64,000 nt of DNA from Nocardiopsis alborubida (GCF_012396365.1 NZ_JAAXPG010000017.1:62001-126000); one strand, 5' to 3'. Positions 43,784 to 53,256 are shown, counted from the first letter of the stretch. The notes: generated by a model from the letters alone, not told the origin. Numbers and translations are program-made.

Positions 43784-43962
43784 GCCCCGTCGTCGGCACA
43801 CACTCAGGTGTGCATCGCCGGTGGCGGGTGCGCGGGGACCATGGCACCGGGGGGCCACGGGGGTTCCCAGTGCCTGTGAAGGCCTCTTCTTCCACTCACC
43901 GCTGCGGGGACGGCCCAGCTCGCGCCGGGTCCCCTCTGCCTCACCCCGGGGGGTGAACCACC
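43784..43962 (-). ncRNA. Cobalamin (AdoCbl) riboswitch upstream of nrdA
   Basis: Read on the minus strand the leader has the ordered cobalamin-riboswitch elements seen in actinobacteria: GGGGACCCGG-type P3 start (about 43920-43935), the core CCCGCAGCGGTGAGTGG (at 43889-43908), CACTGGGAACC (43862-43873) and a 3' GTGCCGACGACGGGGC element (43784-43799), close to the usual GAGTCCGAAGACCTGCC-like end. Streptomyces nrdABS is known to be repressed by B12 through such a riboswitch, letting the B12-dependent class II enzyme take over. The 3' element fits least well. Confidence 0.75.
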
Positions 43963-43972
43963 AGCGGGAGAG

Positions 43973-44002
43973 ATACTACATCTAGGGGATGGTGCGTTGG
44001 AA
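43973..44002 (-). promoter_or_regulatory. Candidate nrdA promoter
   Basis: On the minus strand TTCCAA (43997-44002) and TAGTAT (43973-43978) are separated by 18 nt. Initiation would fall at the 5' end of the riboswitch. The overlapping CTAGATGTAGTATC loosely resembles half of an NrdR box. Confidence 0.35.
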
Positions 44003-44429
44003 CACCGCAAGATGATGGCGTGTCATCGGTTTCTCAGGTTCTTCGACGGTTGTCGAACACACCCCGGAGGCGTGGTATGAGGGGCTTTCGGAGGCCCGTC
44101 GGCGCGAGGGTCGAGCGCCCCGCGGGGGCGGCCCTGAGGCGACCCGACACAGCCTAGGTCGTCGCCGGGGCCGCCCGTACCCGGGCCGCCCCGTGCCGCC
44201 GCCCCGGTCGGCCCGCAACGCCCGCGCACGGCGGCCGGACGGCTTCGCGGAACCTGGCGTACCCGGTCGTGCGGCCGCGGCCGCCGGGCGCTCCGGAAAA
44301 GCGCTTCGGCCGGGGCGGCCCGGGCGTGTCGCGGCCTCCGTCGGGGAAACGTCGGAAACCTCACTCGCCCCGGTCGGCGCGGGCCGCGGAAGGCGGACGG
44401 GCTCGGCGCGGGAAGGCACGCCGCGGCCC

Positions 44430-45002
44430 TCACCCGGCGTCGAGCCGCCGGTCCAGGGCGTCCTCGTCCAGGCCCAGGTCGACGCGGACGCGGAACCGGA
44501 TGCGCAGCAGTTCCAGGAGCAGGTCGTGGACGTAGGGCGAGGCGTCCAGGCCGAGGAAGCGGTGCGCACCGACCGTGGCCCACCGTTGGGCGCCCTCCAG
44601 GTCGTCGTGCGCGTACAGCGCCTCGGCGACGTGGATGTAGGTCTGGAGCCCGGAGGGCTCCTCGCCCTCCAGGCGTTCGAGGTGGGTGTAGGCCTGACCG
44701 ACCTCGTTCAGTTGCAGCAGCGCCCCGGCGCTGAGGGCGCGCGCGTCGATCACCGTGGGCCCGCCGTCGTCGATCGCCCGCTGGTAGGCCGAGCAGGCGC
44801 GCTCGAACTCCTGGGCGATCTCCCACTGCTCCCCCGCGCGCACGAACAGCTCCGCGCGGGAGATCTCGCTTCCGGCGTCGACCCTGTTGGCCAGGTCCAT
44901 GAGTTGGGCGGCGACCCGTCCGTGCTCACCGGACCGGACGGCGTGGAATTCCAAACGGTCGAGTTCTGCCGTCGTCACGTGGGTCAACCGCATCGCCCCC
45001 AT
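44430..45002 (-). CDS. Tetratricopeptide-like helical protein
   Basis: A 190-residue cytosolic, all-helical protein with TPR-like repeats (RAELFVRAGEQWEIAQEFER, ALSAGALLQLNEVGQAYTHL, YIHVAEALYAHDDLEGAQRW). It resembles small TPR proteins of streptomycetes of unknown role. TPRs mediate protein binding. The start could be the ATG at 45002 or the ATG at 44993, with AGGGG 9 nt before the second. It lies 29 bp after the NYN gene and is probably in one operon with it. Confidence 0.75.
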   Translation of the reverse strand: MGAMRLTHVTTAELDRLEFHAVRSGEHGRVAAQLMDLANRVDAGSEISRAELFVRAGEQWEIAQEFERACSAYQRAIDDGGPTVIDARALSAGALLQLNEVGQAYTHLERLEGEEPSGLQTYIHVAEALYAHDDLEGAQRWATVGAHRFLGLDASPYVHDLLLELLRIRFRVRVDLGLDEDALDRRLDAG

Positions 45003-45031
45003 CCCCTACTCGCACTCCCCGCGCAAGGCTC

Positions 45032-46750
45032 TCAGGGCCTGGCACGCTCCAGCGCCTGCCAGAACCCCTGACGCAGTCCGTCCCGGACCTCGTCACGCAA
45101 CAGGTGGTCGATCGGCAGCGAGGAACCCTGGAGCAGACGCGCCTCCAGGTCGGAGGGCATCCGGGGCCTGCGGGCGAGGACGGCCTCGACCCACAGGGCG
45201 GGTGCCTCGCGGGCGATCGACTCCGCGAAGTCGTTCCCTTCTTTGTGCGCAACATGCACCGCTTCGTCAACGGTATGCGTGGCGGGACGCGTCTGCTGGG
45301 GATATCCAGGACTGGGACGCGGTTCCCGGTAGTCGCCGGCGCCGAACCGGCTGTCGTGTTCGGGACCAGTAGGCCGCGGTCCCCCGTAGGAGGGGTCCGC
45401 CGCACCGCGTTGGGCGGTGTCAGTTTCCGTACTGGTCCCATAGGTAGGGTTTGCGTCGTTCGCACCCCCGAAACCGGGGTTGTCCCCCGGGCCGAACCTG
45501 GGGTCCTGCGGTGGCGCGTTCCTCTGCGGTGGCGCGTGCCCCGGCTGGCCGTGTCCCGGTTGCCCGTGCCCCGACTGGCCGTGTTGACCCGGCTGCAGGG
45601 ACTGCCCGTCCTGGGAGAACGAGCGCTGCGGCCCGGTTCCGCCGGCGAAGGACTGCTGTGGTCCGGTCCCGCTGGCGAAGGACTGCTGCGGCCCCGTCAT
45701 GTGCTGTTGTGGAGGCGGCGCCTGTCTCCCCGGCAGTCCGTAGCCCGTCTGGTCGGCCCCGCGCAGGGACTGGTGCCCCCCGGTGACGGGGTAGCCCCCC
45801 TGGTTGCCCTGCGCCGGGTGCCCCCCGGTCATCGAGGCGCCCGGGTAGGCGCCGTTGCCGCCCACGTTCGGCGGGATCTGGCCGCCGGAGGGGAAGCCGT
45901 TGGCGTCGATCGCGCCGGACTGCTGGTTGTCCGTGCCCGGCCCGGCCAGGTGGTCGCCACCGCCGCGCTGCTGGGCGAGGGACCTGCGCATGGCGCGCAG
46001 CTGGTCCATGGCACTGCCCTGGGGGGTGGGCTGTCCGCCGGTTCCGGCGAACATCGCCTCCAGGCCCACGGCGGAGGAGGAGGCCGACTCCACCCGGTTG
46101 CCGCCGGGCTGCGCCGTCGCGACGGGCTGTCTCGGGGTCTCGGGCGCCGAGCGGGAGCGGCCGTTGGCGAACGGCGTGGTGGTCTTGGCCGCGGTCTCCT
46201 GGGCGGAGCCGCCGCTGGAGAGCAGGTTGACGTGCGGACGCAGATGGCCCGCGCCGATCTCGATGAGGTCGTCGCACTCGCGGCGCAGGGCCCGGGAGAT
46301 GGTCCAGTTGCCCTCGACGGAGACGTGCACGACGGTGACGCGCACACCCATGTCCTGTACGTCCGCGACGACCGACGCCATGTCCTCGTCCCCGCTGACC
46401 AGGACGGCGTCACACAGGACGCCGGTACGGGCCAGCGTGGTGAGGTCGCGCTGGACGTAGCTCTCCACGCCCTCGCGGCGGCCGGGCCTTATCCGCGCGC
46501 CGCGGAACTTGATACCGGGGATGTCGGCGATGCCGTCCTGCTCCTGGGTCCGCCGGTCGTCGGCGACGGCCTCGTACCAGTAGCAGCGCAGGAGCGGCAG
46601 ACCGGTGCGGTCCCGCGCGACCTCGTTGAGGAACTGGACGAGACCGGTGTAGTCCCAGGAGACGGAGTCCCGGTTGCGGGTTCCGTGCACTGCCATCGCG
46701 CCGTCCGCGAGAAGGTACCCCGCGTCAACGAACAACGCGCAGCGGTCCAC
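45032..46750 (-). CDS. NYN-domain (PIN-like RNase) protein with Gly/Gln/Pro-rich tail
   Basis: A 572-residue protein. Residues about 1-190 form a NYN/LabA-type PIN-like nuclease domain: acidic residues in FVDAGYLLADGA and SGDEDMASVVADVQ are the expected metal ligands. The middle (about 195-470) is low complexity with imperfect repeats (TGPQQSFASG, TGPQQSFAGG, HGQPGHGQPGH). A conserved helical C-terminus follows (HTVDEAVHVAHKEGNDFAES, ...LRQGFWQALERARP). NYN proteins are thought to process RNA. The start is placed at the GTG (46750) giving VDRCALFVDAGY, 9 nt after GGGGG; ATGs at 46786 and 46792 lack a ribosome site. Confidence 0.85.
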   Translation of the reverse strand: MDRCALFVDAGYLLADGAMAVHGTRNRDSVSWDYTGLVQFLNEVARDRTGLPLLRCYWYEAVADDRRTQEQDGIADIPGIKFRGARIRPGRREGVESYVQRDLTTLARTGVLCDAVLVSGDEDMASVVADVQDMGVRVTVVHVSVEGNWTISRALRRECDDLIEIGAGHLRPHVNLLSSGGSAQETAAKTTTPFANGRSRSAPETPRQPVATAQPGGNRVESASSSAVGLEAMFAGTGGQPTPQGSAMDQLRAMRRSLAQQRGGGDHLAGPGTDNQQSGAIDANGFPSGGQIPPNVGGNGAYPGASMTGGHPAQGNQGGYPVTGGHQSLRGADQTGYGLPGRQAPPPQQHMTGPQQSFASGTGPQQSFAGGTGPQRSFSQDGQSLQPGQHGQSGHGQPGHGQPGHAPPQRNAPPQDPRFGPGDNPGFGGANDANPTYGTSTETDTAQRGAADPSYGGPRPTGPEHDSRFGAGDYREPRPSPGYPQQTRPATHTVDEAVHVAHKEGNDFAESIAREAPALWVEAVLARRPRMPSDLEARLLQGSSLPIDHLLRDEVRDGLRQGFWQALERARP

Positions 46751-46947
46751 TGGCACCGACCCCCTTCCCTGTTGTCTCTGGGCCATGTCCATGACCGGGC
46801 CACAGCCTAGCCAAGTCTGTCTGGTTTTGCGTGTCCACTGTGAATACACAGAGTTATGGACCTGCTACGCACCGACGGTCCTCCGGTGGAGTCGGGGGCT
46901 CCGAGGCGACCGGACAGGCCCGGACGGGGCGGGTGGAAGCCCGTGCC

Positions 46948-49749
46948 TCAACTACGCATGGGGGCCGTCAGGACCACGGCTCCCACCATCACGGCGTCCT
47001 GTTCCGTCAGGATTCGGATGTCCGTTTCTCGGCCAAGTACTGAGTCGAATCGAACCACGTCGGTGCCGAACGCGAGCGGGTCGCCCACCGCGCCGCGGGC
47101 GGAGCCGGTGAAGGCGTTGTCCACCCGACCGTGGCCGCCGACCGGCGCCACCGCCGTCCCGTCCACGCTCACCCGGTCCCCGCCCAGGTCGGGGTCGCCC
47201 TCCCAGGCCACCACGTCGATCCGGGCGGGTACGGCGGCGGGCAGCAGGCCCGACACCGCGAAGGGGCCGTCCCCTCCGCCGTGGAAGGAGACCCGGCTGT
47301 CGTCGAGGACCATCACCTGGTTGCGGGTGCCCACCCGCGGATCCTCCAGCACGACCACGAGGCTCCAGCCCGCGTAGTGGCCGCGGCCCTCGCGCACGGG
47401 GGCGTCGCCGACCCACCACTGGCCGCCGCCCTGGGCCCGCACCAGGTCGGTGACCTCGGCGAACGCCTGGTAGGCGGGGTAGCCGGGCAGCTCGGCGACC
47501 CGGCTGTCCGTGGCCGCGACAGTGCGGTAGTCCGTCATCCCCGGGCCCCGGACCCGGACGGAGGGGGCGTCGGGGGTTCCGGTCCCGGAGAGGTAGAGCC
47601 CCGCCCAGCGCACCCTGCTCCCCTCGGGGAGCTCCCAGGTCGCGGAGCTGGAGGAGGTGGTGGAGGGGTCGTCGTCGGCGTCCAGCGGGGCCATCGTCCA
47701 GTGGTCGTTGTCCAGCCGCGGCCCCTGGCGCAGCCTGGCCTGGGCACAGGGGCCGTCCTGCGGCTGCTCCTGTGTCTCGGGGGTGCCGCGGGGTCCAGGA
47801 TCACCGTGGGTCGCCGTCACCGGGACGGGAACGCTGCGGCCCGCGGCGCCTGCCGACGACGGGTCGCGCACCGTTTCCGTGGGCACATTGTTGTCCGGCC
47901 CGCCCGCTGTCCCGTCAGGAGCCCCTTCGCCCTCTTGCTGACCAGGGACCACACCCTCCTCCCCACCCTCCTCCGTGGTCGCTTCGGAGTCCGGCGGCCC
48001 CGGGCTCGGGGACGCGGGGACCTCCGGGGCCGGGGAGGACTCCGTGCCCGGTGCGGTCCCGGGGCCTGGCGGTCGCGGGTCGGGGACGTCCGGATCGTAC
48101 GGCCAGTCCCACCACGGCCACGGCCAGCGGTCCCCGCGCTCCGGTTCGACGCAGGTCATCAGCGCGTTGCCGACGCTCTCCGCGCGTACCCGGCCCGCGG
48201 TGGCGTAGCGGGCCGTGACGCCCTCCGCACTCACACCCCGCTCCCCCGTCGCCTCGGCGGTCACGCCCGCGGAGGACACCGACACCGCCGCCGGAACGCC
48301 GACCTCGGCGTCCGGGGCCACGCGCACGTCGATGAACTGGGTGCCGTCCTCCCCCGCCGCCATCCCCGGATGCGCGCAGCGACCGCCTCCACTGCCCGCG
48401 GAACAGCTCCAGTCACCGTGCCCCACCGCCGTGGGGACGGCGTTGCCCGCGCCGCCGGAGGAGACCATCTCCACGCCCGGGGGCAGGGTGAGCAGGGCGA
48501 CGACCTCCTCGGCCGCGCCGCCGATGTTGCGGACGTCCATGACCATGATCCCGTCGCTGCCCGGGAGCAGGGAGCCGACCGGGTCGATCCCCACGGCGAA
48601 CCGCGGTTGGGGTTCCTGCGGCGCCACCTCCTCCTCCGGTACGTCGGCGGGCGGCACCGCCGCGACCGGTGCGGCGGGCTCGGGCCGCTCGTCCGCGTCC
48701 GGGCTCGGCCGATCGTTCGCGGAGGGAGCCGGCTGTGGCGCGTCCGGGTCGGGCCGGGGCGCGTCCGGAGCGGGCGGTGTCTGAGGCTGCTCCCACGGGG
48801 CCGCCACCGGGGGCGGCCCCTCGCCGGGAAGCGGTTCCGGTGCGCCGGCCAAGGCCAGGGCGACCGCGACCGCCACGCCGGCCGCCGCCGTGCTTGCGGC
48901 CGCCGCCTGCTGCTGGCGGCGCGACATCCTTCCCCACCAGGCGCTCCCGGCGGTCCCGGCGGAGAGGTAGCCCGCCGCCCCCGCGCCCGCCACCAGCGGC
49001 AGAACGACACCGCGCAGCCCGACGTTGACGTCCGCCAGCTCGGCGTAGACCTCGCGGCAGTCCGCGCAGCCGTCCATGTGCCGGTCGACCTTGGCGGTGT
49101 CGCGCCGGGACAGCCCCTCCCTGACGTGGGCGCCGAGCAGGCCGAGGGTCGGGCGGCAGGCCTCGGCGGCGTTCCCGCCCGCCAGGTGCATCTGGAGGTA
49201 GGCCTGCCGCAGACCCTCCCTCGCCCGGTAGGCGAGGGCGGCGACGCTGTTCGGCTTCATCCCGAGCACGTCCGCGACCTCGGCCGGTTTGGCCCCCTCG
49301 ATCTCGGTGTGCCAGAGCACCGACTGCCAGCGCTCGGGGAGCGAGAGGAAGGCCCGGGCGATGAGGGAGCGCTCCAGTCCCTCCAGCGCGGGGTCGACGA
49401 AGGGCTGGCCGGGGTCGAGGCTCTCCATGTCGTCGGTGACGACCTGGCGCCTCTCCCCCCGTCCCCGGTCGTAGGCGGCGTTGCGGACGGCGGTGAGCAG
49501 GTAGGGGCGGAAGGAGTCCCGCGGCCCCCCGCCGCGCCGGATGACGCTGAGCACGCGGGTGAACGCCTCGGCGACGGCGTCCTCCACCTCCGCCTCGCCG
49601 CGCAGCAGCTGCCGGGCCAGTCCCCGCGCCGCCGCCGCGTGGCGTTCGTAGAGGGTGGCGTACGCGCCGGTGTCGCCGCCCCGCACCCACTGAATCAACT
49701 CACCGTCACCGACCAGAGTCTCTGTGTGATCGTCGGGGACGTCGTTCAC
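46948..49749 (-). CDS. ECF sigma factor fused to zinc anti-sigma, transmembrane and extracellular domains
   Basis: A 933-residue single-chain signalling protein. Region sigma-2 is at about 15-85 (AYATLYERHAAAARGLARQL) and sigma-4 at about 130-190 (LPERWQSVLWHTEIEG, PAEVADVLGMKPNSVAALAY). A zinc anti-sigma motif follows: His224-x3-Cys228-x2-Cys231 (HMDGCADC). Two hydrophobic segments lie at about 246-270 and 285-306. Next come a Pro-rich stalk, a CARDB-like adhesion domain (IGGAAEEVVALLTLPPGVEM), a second Pro-rich stalk and a large C-terminal beta-rich domain (DNDHWTMAPLDADDD and on). Sigma fusions of this kind resemble ECF52/53-type groups of actinobacteria. How the sigma part is freed is unknown, proteolysis being one option. 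GTG start with AAGGA 6 nt upstream. Confidence 0.88.
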   Translation of the reverse strand: MNDVPDDHTETLVGDGELIQWVRGGDTGAYATLYERHAAAARGLARQLLRGEAEVEDAVAEAFTRVLSVIRRGGGPRDSFRPYLLTAVRNAAYDRGRGERRQVVTDDMESLDPGQPFVDPALEGLERSLIARAFLSLPERWQSVLWHTEIEGAKPAEVADVLGMKPNSVAALAYRAREGLRQAYLQMHLAGGNAAEACRPTLGLLGAHVREGLSRRDTAKVDRHMDGCADCREVYAELADVNVGLRGVVLPLVAGAGAAGYLSAGTAGSAWWGRMSRRQQQAAAASTAAAGVAVAVALALAGAPEPLPGEGPPPVAAPWEQPQTPPAPDAPRPDPDAPQPAPSANDRPSPDADERPEPAAPVAAVPPADVPEEEVAPQEPQPRFAVGIDPVGSLLPGSDGIMVMDVRNIGGAAEEVVALLTLPPGVEMVSSGGAGNAVPTAVGHGDWSCSAGSGGGRCAHPGMAAGEDGTQFIDVRVAPDAEVGVPAAVSVSSAGVTAEATGERGVSAEGVTARYATAGRVRAESVGNALMTCVEPERGDRWPWPWWDWPYDPDVPDPRPPGPGTAPGTESSPAPEVPASPSPGPPDSEATTEEGGEEGVVPGQQEGEGAPDGTAGGPDNNVPTETVRDPSSAGAAGRSVPVPVTATHGDPGPRGTPETQEQPQDGPCAQARLRQGPRLDNDHWTMAPLDADDDPSTTSSSSATWELPEGSRVRWAGLYLSGTGTPDAPSVRVRGPGMTDYRTVAATDSRVAELPGYPAYQAFAEVTDLVRAQGGGQWWVGDAPVREGRGHYAGWSLVVVLEDPRVGTRNQVMVLDDSRVSFHGGGDGPFAVSGLLPAAVPARIDVVAWEGDPDLGGDRVSVDGTAVAPVGGHGRVDNAFTGSARGAVGDPLAFGTDVVRFDSVLGRETDIRILTEQDAVMVGAVVLTAPMRS

Positions 49750-49949
49750 CCGGCGTCCTTTCTGGGGAGTGTGCGCCGCGGTCAGGGGCGGAGCCCCGGT
49801 GCGGCGCTGGAGGACACGTGCTCGAAAAATATCCCGCATTCGCGTCACAGCCGCCACCGATCTCCGTAATCAGGGGTGAGGGAGGACGGAACGCGCCGAG
49901 CGGACGCGGGCCCGCCTCCCCGGGAGGACCGACGGACGGGAGCAGCGCC

Positions 49950-50693
49950 ATGGGAGATGCCGAGGTGAGGACCGGAACGCGGGACCGTGCGGCCCGTTCC
50001 CGCGAACTGCGCGCACCGTGGGGACGACGGAGCCGGGAGGCGGGGTGGGATCCGCCCGAGAGTTGGTGGACGCCCGCCGTGGACGCGGTGTGCGGGGCCT
50101 TCGCCTCGGGGGACGACCTGGCCGGACCGTGCGGCCTCCTGGGCGGGGCGAGGGCGCGCTCGGGGGTGGGGATCGGGCAGAGCCTGGACGACCTGTCGGC
50201 GTTCACGTCGGTGGCGGGGTGGCGGAGCCCGCCGCCCGTCCTGGTCCGGGCGCTGGCCGAGGGGTGGGCGGACGCGGGGCGCGGGCGGGAGACCTGCCAG
50301 GACCCGCTGACCGGCCTGGCCACCGCGGAGTACCTGCGGACCCGGCTCGGTGAGCTGTACCGGCACACCGGCGACGGGGCGCCGCCCGCGTCGGGGCACC
50401 GGCTCGTGGTCGTGGCGCTGGATCCGGGGATCGACCCGTGGCGGCGCACCGCGCGGCTGATCGTGCTCGGCCACGAACTGCGCAGGTTCTTCACGCGCGG
50501 GGAGTCGGTGTGCCTGCTGGCCCGGGGGCGGATCGCGGTGGTGGCCCCCGAGTCCGCGGACCTGGACCGCGAACTGGACGCGCTGCGCCGGGGGACCTGC
50601 TGGGAGCACGGGGCGGCCGTGTGGGCGGTACCCCTGCCCACCAGCCACGGGGAGGCGATGTCCCTGATCGGGGGGCTGGAGGAGAGGCGATGA
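49950..50693 (+). CDS. Degenerate GGDEF-like protein
   Basis: A 247-residue cytosolic protein. The segment QDPLTGLATAEYLRTRLGEL is the typical opening of a GGDEF domain, and the fold continues (LVVVALDPGIDPWRRTARL, GHELRRFFTRGESVCLLARG). At the place of GG[D/E]EF it reads ARGRI, so diguanylate cyclase activity is not expected. Similar small proteins occur in streptomycetes without a known role. The ATG at 49950 has GGAG 7 nt upstream; an upstream in-frame ATG at 49818 overlaps the sigma promoter region and lacks a ribosome site. It diverges from the sigma fusion gene and converges with the ESX left arm. Confidence 0.72.
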   Translation: MGDAEVRTGTRDRAARSRELRAPWGRRSREAGWDPPESWWTPAVDAVCGAFASGDDLAGPCGLLGGARARSGVGIGQSLDDLSAFTSVAGWRSPPPVLVRALAEGWADAGRGRETCQDPLTGLATAEYLRTRLGELYRHTGDGAPPASGHRLVVVALDPGIDPWRRTARLIVLGHELRRFFTRGESVCLLARGRIAVVAPESADLDRELDALRRGTCWEHGAAVWAVPLPTSHGEAMSLIGGLEERR

Positions 50694-50956
50694 CCTGAGG
50701 ACGCCGTCCCCGCGCCGCGAGGCCCCGGCCTGAGCGGCCCGGCGCGGGACGGCCGAGCCGACCGGACCGGTGCTTCGCCGAGGGGACGAACCCGGACGGT
50801 CGGCGCCCGCCGGACCGGGTTTTCCGGGTTTTCTGGCCCTTGGAAGGGCGGCCCGGGGACCGGACCGGCGGATGGGGGATGCCGTAGGGCGTCCCCGGAG
50901 GCGCGTCCGCAAGGGGAGGCGGGCGCGCCTCCCCGCGCCGTCACCCGACCACGGGT

Positions 50957-53254
50957 TCATCCCAGGTTGAGGCGTCCTCCGGTCACCGCGAAGACCGCGC
51001 GGCGCCAGGAGGAGGCCGGGACGCTCCTCACCTCGGCGATCCTCTGCTCGTATCCGCCCTGGACCGGGGTGCGCCGGTCGTCCACGGCGTCGATCCAGGA
51101 CTCGATTCCCCCCGCCGGGGGCTCCTGCGCCGGGGCCTCCGGGGACGGGAGGTCCGAGGTCGGAGCGTACGGGGCCGGGATGTCCGGGCGGCCCTCCGCG
51201 GGCGGCACTCCCCGGTCCGGCTCCGGCCGCTCCCCGCCCGCGTAGGGCGCGGCCGGGATGTCCGCGAACCCGGTGGACGCCAGCGACCGGTCGCCGTACG
51301 CGGGATACGGAGCACCCCGCTCCGGGTCCTGGACTCCGGAGGAAGCGGACGCCTGTCCGGCGCCCGGAGCGGAACGCCCGGAGGCCTCCGCGGGGCCGGT
51401 CTCCTGCGGCGCGGGCCCTCTGACGGCGGTGCCCGCCTCGGGGGGCGCGCCGATGGGCTGGGAGGGGCCAGCGGGACCGGAGTCCCCAGGAAGGGCCTCT
51501 TCCGTCCCGGAGCCCGGCACGGACGCGTCGGGGCGCACGGGGGCGAAGGCCTCCGGGGAGGCATCGGCCTCCTCCTCCGGGCCGCCGGGTGCCGTCGTCT
51601 CCGTCTCGGGTGCGGACAGGGAAGCGCTCCGGTACGGAGGGAAGCCGTGCTCCCGCGGGGCCTCCGGGGCCTCCGGAGTGTCCGTGGCCTCTGAGGTCCG
51701 CGAAGCCTCCGCGGAGCCCGCGTCCTCCGCGGTCCGCGGGGTCTCCTGGTCCTCCTCCCGCGTCTTGCGGGCACGCCGGTCGGCGCCCATGACCAGGAAG
51801 ACGTCCGTCTCCTCCGCGTCCGGGTCCGGTGAGTCCCCCTCGCCTCCGGGGTTGACGGTCACGGCATCCGCCGGGCGCGGTGGACCGACCCGCCGGGGCT
51901 CGCGGGTTCCGCCGGGAGGTACCGGCGGACGCGACGCCTCGGAGGAAGGGGTCGTACCGAACCAGGCGCGGGCGGGCGGGACCTCCTCCCGGGACTGGGA
52001 CACGGAGGGCGTGCCCGGGTTCGGGTGCGCTTCCCGCCTGTCGGGCGGCGCCTGGCCATGCGACGGCTCCGGACCGGGCGACGGGTTCGCGGGAGGCGCC
52101 GGCGGCGCGGCGGGAGGCGCGGCCGACGCGTTCCGGTCCAGGGGCACGGCCGGGTCCGGCTGCGGCTGCCATGGCGCCTGCTGCTCCGGCTGCCGCGAAG
52201 ACTGTGGTGGCTGTGACGGCTGTGACGGCTGTGACGGCTGCTGCCACGATGTCCGCTGTTCCGGCGGACTCTGCGGAGGGCCGTACTGCTGGGGTAGCTG
52301 AGGCTGTTGGGGCTGTTCGGGAGGTGCCGGAGGATGCTGGGTCGGCGGGACGGGCATGGGCGTCCCCGACAGGAAGGCCTCGGCTACCGAGTCCTGCGCG
52401 AAGGTGCGCGGCGTCGCCGTTCCGCCGGGCGGGGTGGGGGGTCGTTGCGGCCCCGAGTGACCCGTCCAGGGCGCCTGGTTGGGACCGGTGGGCTCGTGCG
52501 GCCTCGGCGCCTCGACGGCGTAGGGCGTCGGAGGAAGCGCTCCCTGCGGCGGATAGCCCGGCACACCGTCGGGCGGGGTGCCCTGACCGTGTCCGGGGGC
52601 CTCGGAGAACCAGCCGCCGGACGGGGCCGGCTGCGGACCGCTGGCGCCCCCGCCCGGAAAGCCCTGACCTGCCGCGGGGTGAGGACCGCCGGGCCCGCCC
52701 CGCTGGCCGTACGCATGCTGGGGGCCGCTCGGAAGACCCTGGCCGGCGGCGGGTTGCGGCCCGCTGGGGGCCACGTGCGGACCGTGGGGCCGCTGCCCGC
52801 CCGAGGAGGCCTGTGGCCCGCTCGGCGCCGCGTCGTCGCTCCCCTGCCGACCGTACGGACGCGCCGTTCCCCGGCCCGGGTGCGGCGTGTGCGGGAAGGG
52901 CTGCTGGCCGCCGGACGGCGCGCCCGGCCCCGGGCCCGTCCACCGCGCGGCCTCCTGACCGGTGGCGGGTCCCTGCGGGCCGCTCGGCGCCGTGTTCCCC
53001 CACTGCCGGGCGTCGTGGCCACCGGACGGGGCGGGCCGGCCGTGCACCGGCCCGGCGTACCGTCCCGGTTCGCCCCACGGCGCCTGCCGCGGACCTCCCT
53101 GGGCGGGCCCCCCGTGCACGGGCGCCCCCGGCTGCCAGCCGGTCGGGTTCCCGGCGTCCGGCGGCGTGACCGGGTTCCCCCGGCCGTCGCGCTCCTCCCG
53201 GGCCTCCTGCTCCCCCGAAGGGGTCTCCCGTTCCGGATCGGGTCGCTGCTCCAT
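50957..53254 (-). CDS. Pro-rich ESX-linked protein: EspI/SCO5717-like N-terminal region without ATPase
   Basis: A 765-residue hydrophilic protein of very low complexity (Pro, Gly, Gln, Ala, Ser) with QPSQPSQPSQPPQ and GPQPAAGQG-type repeats. Its last residues, ESWIDAVDDRRTP through SSWRRAVFAVTGGRLNLG, match the junction that in EspI/SCO5717-type T7SS proteins precedes the MinD-like ATPase. Here a stop codon follows directly, so the ATPase domain is absent; the 260 bp beyond contain no remnant of it. It is the last gene of the left ESX operon, 2 bp after the MinD-like gene. A regulatory or scaffold role in ESX secretion is likely but unproven. Confidence 0.7.
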   Translation of the reverse strand: MEQRPDPERETPSGEQEAREERDGRGNPVTPPDAGNPTGWQPGAPVHGGPAQGGPRQAPWGEPGRYAGPVHGRPAPSGGHDARQWGNTAPSGPQGPATGQEAARWTGPGPGAPSGGQQPFPHTPHPGRGTARPYGRQGSDDAAPSGPQASSGGQRPHGPHVAPSGPQPAAGQGLPSGPQHAYGQRGGPGGPHPAAGQGFPGGGASGPQPAPSGGWFSEAPGHGQGTPPDGVPGYPPQGALPPTPYAVEAPRPHEPTGPNQAPWTGHSGPQRPPTPPGGTATPRTFAQDSVAEAFLSGTPMPVPPTQHPPAPPEQPQQPQLPQQYGPPQSPPEQRTSWQQPSQPSQPSQPPQSSRQPEQQAPWQPQPDPAVPLDRNASAAPPAAPPAPPANPSPGPEPSHGQAPPDRREAHPNPGTPSVSQSREEVPPARAWFGTTPSSEASRPPVPPGGTREPRRVGPPRPADAVTVNPGGEGDSPDPDAEETDVFLVMGADRRARKTREEDQETPRTAEDAGSAEASRTSEATDTPEAPEAPREHGFPPYRSASLSAPETETTAPGGPEEEADASPEAFAPVRPDASVPGSGTEEALPGDSGPAGPSQPIGAPPEAGTAVRGPAPQETGPAEASGRSAPGAGQASASSGVQDPERGAPYPAYGDRSLASTGFADIPAAPYAGGERPEPDRGVPPAEGRPDIPAPYAPTSDLPSPEAPAQEPPAGGIESWIDAVDDRRTPVQGGYEQRIAEVRSVPASSWRRAVFAVTGGRLNLG

Positions 53255-53256
53255 GG

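Larger units (their letters stand above)
43647..44429. other. nrdA leader and upstream intergenic region
   Basis: A 783-bp gap between the TPR gene end (44430) and the nrdA start, both on the minus strand. 43784-43962 holds a cobalamin riboswitch and 43973-44002 a promoter candidate. About 44030-44429 is GC-rich with no supportable gene on either strand. An imperfect GATGACACGCCATCATC inverted repeat lies at about 44010-44026. Confidence 0.6.

Noticed and set aside
39993-43985. A 1330-codon plus-strand frame across nrdB-nrdA
   Set aside because: It is antisense to the well-supported ribonucleotide reductase genes and has low-complexity composition with no family match.
44030-44429. Possible small gene upstream of the nrdA leader
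   Set aside because: All frames are GC-shadow sequence without a ribosome site or recognisable domain.
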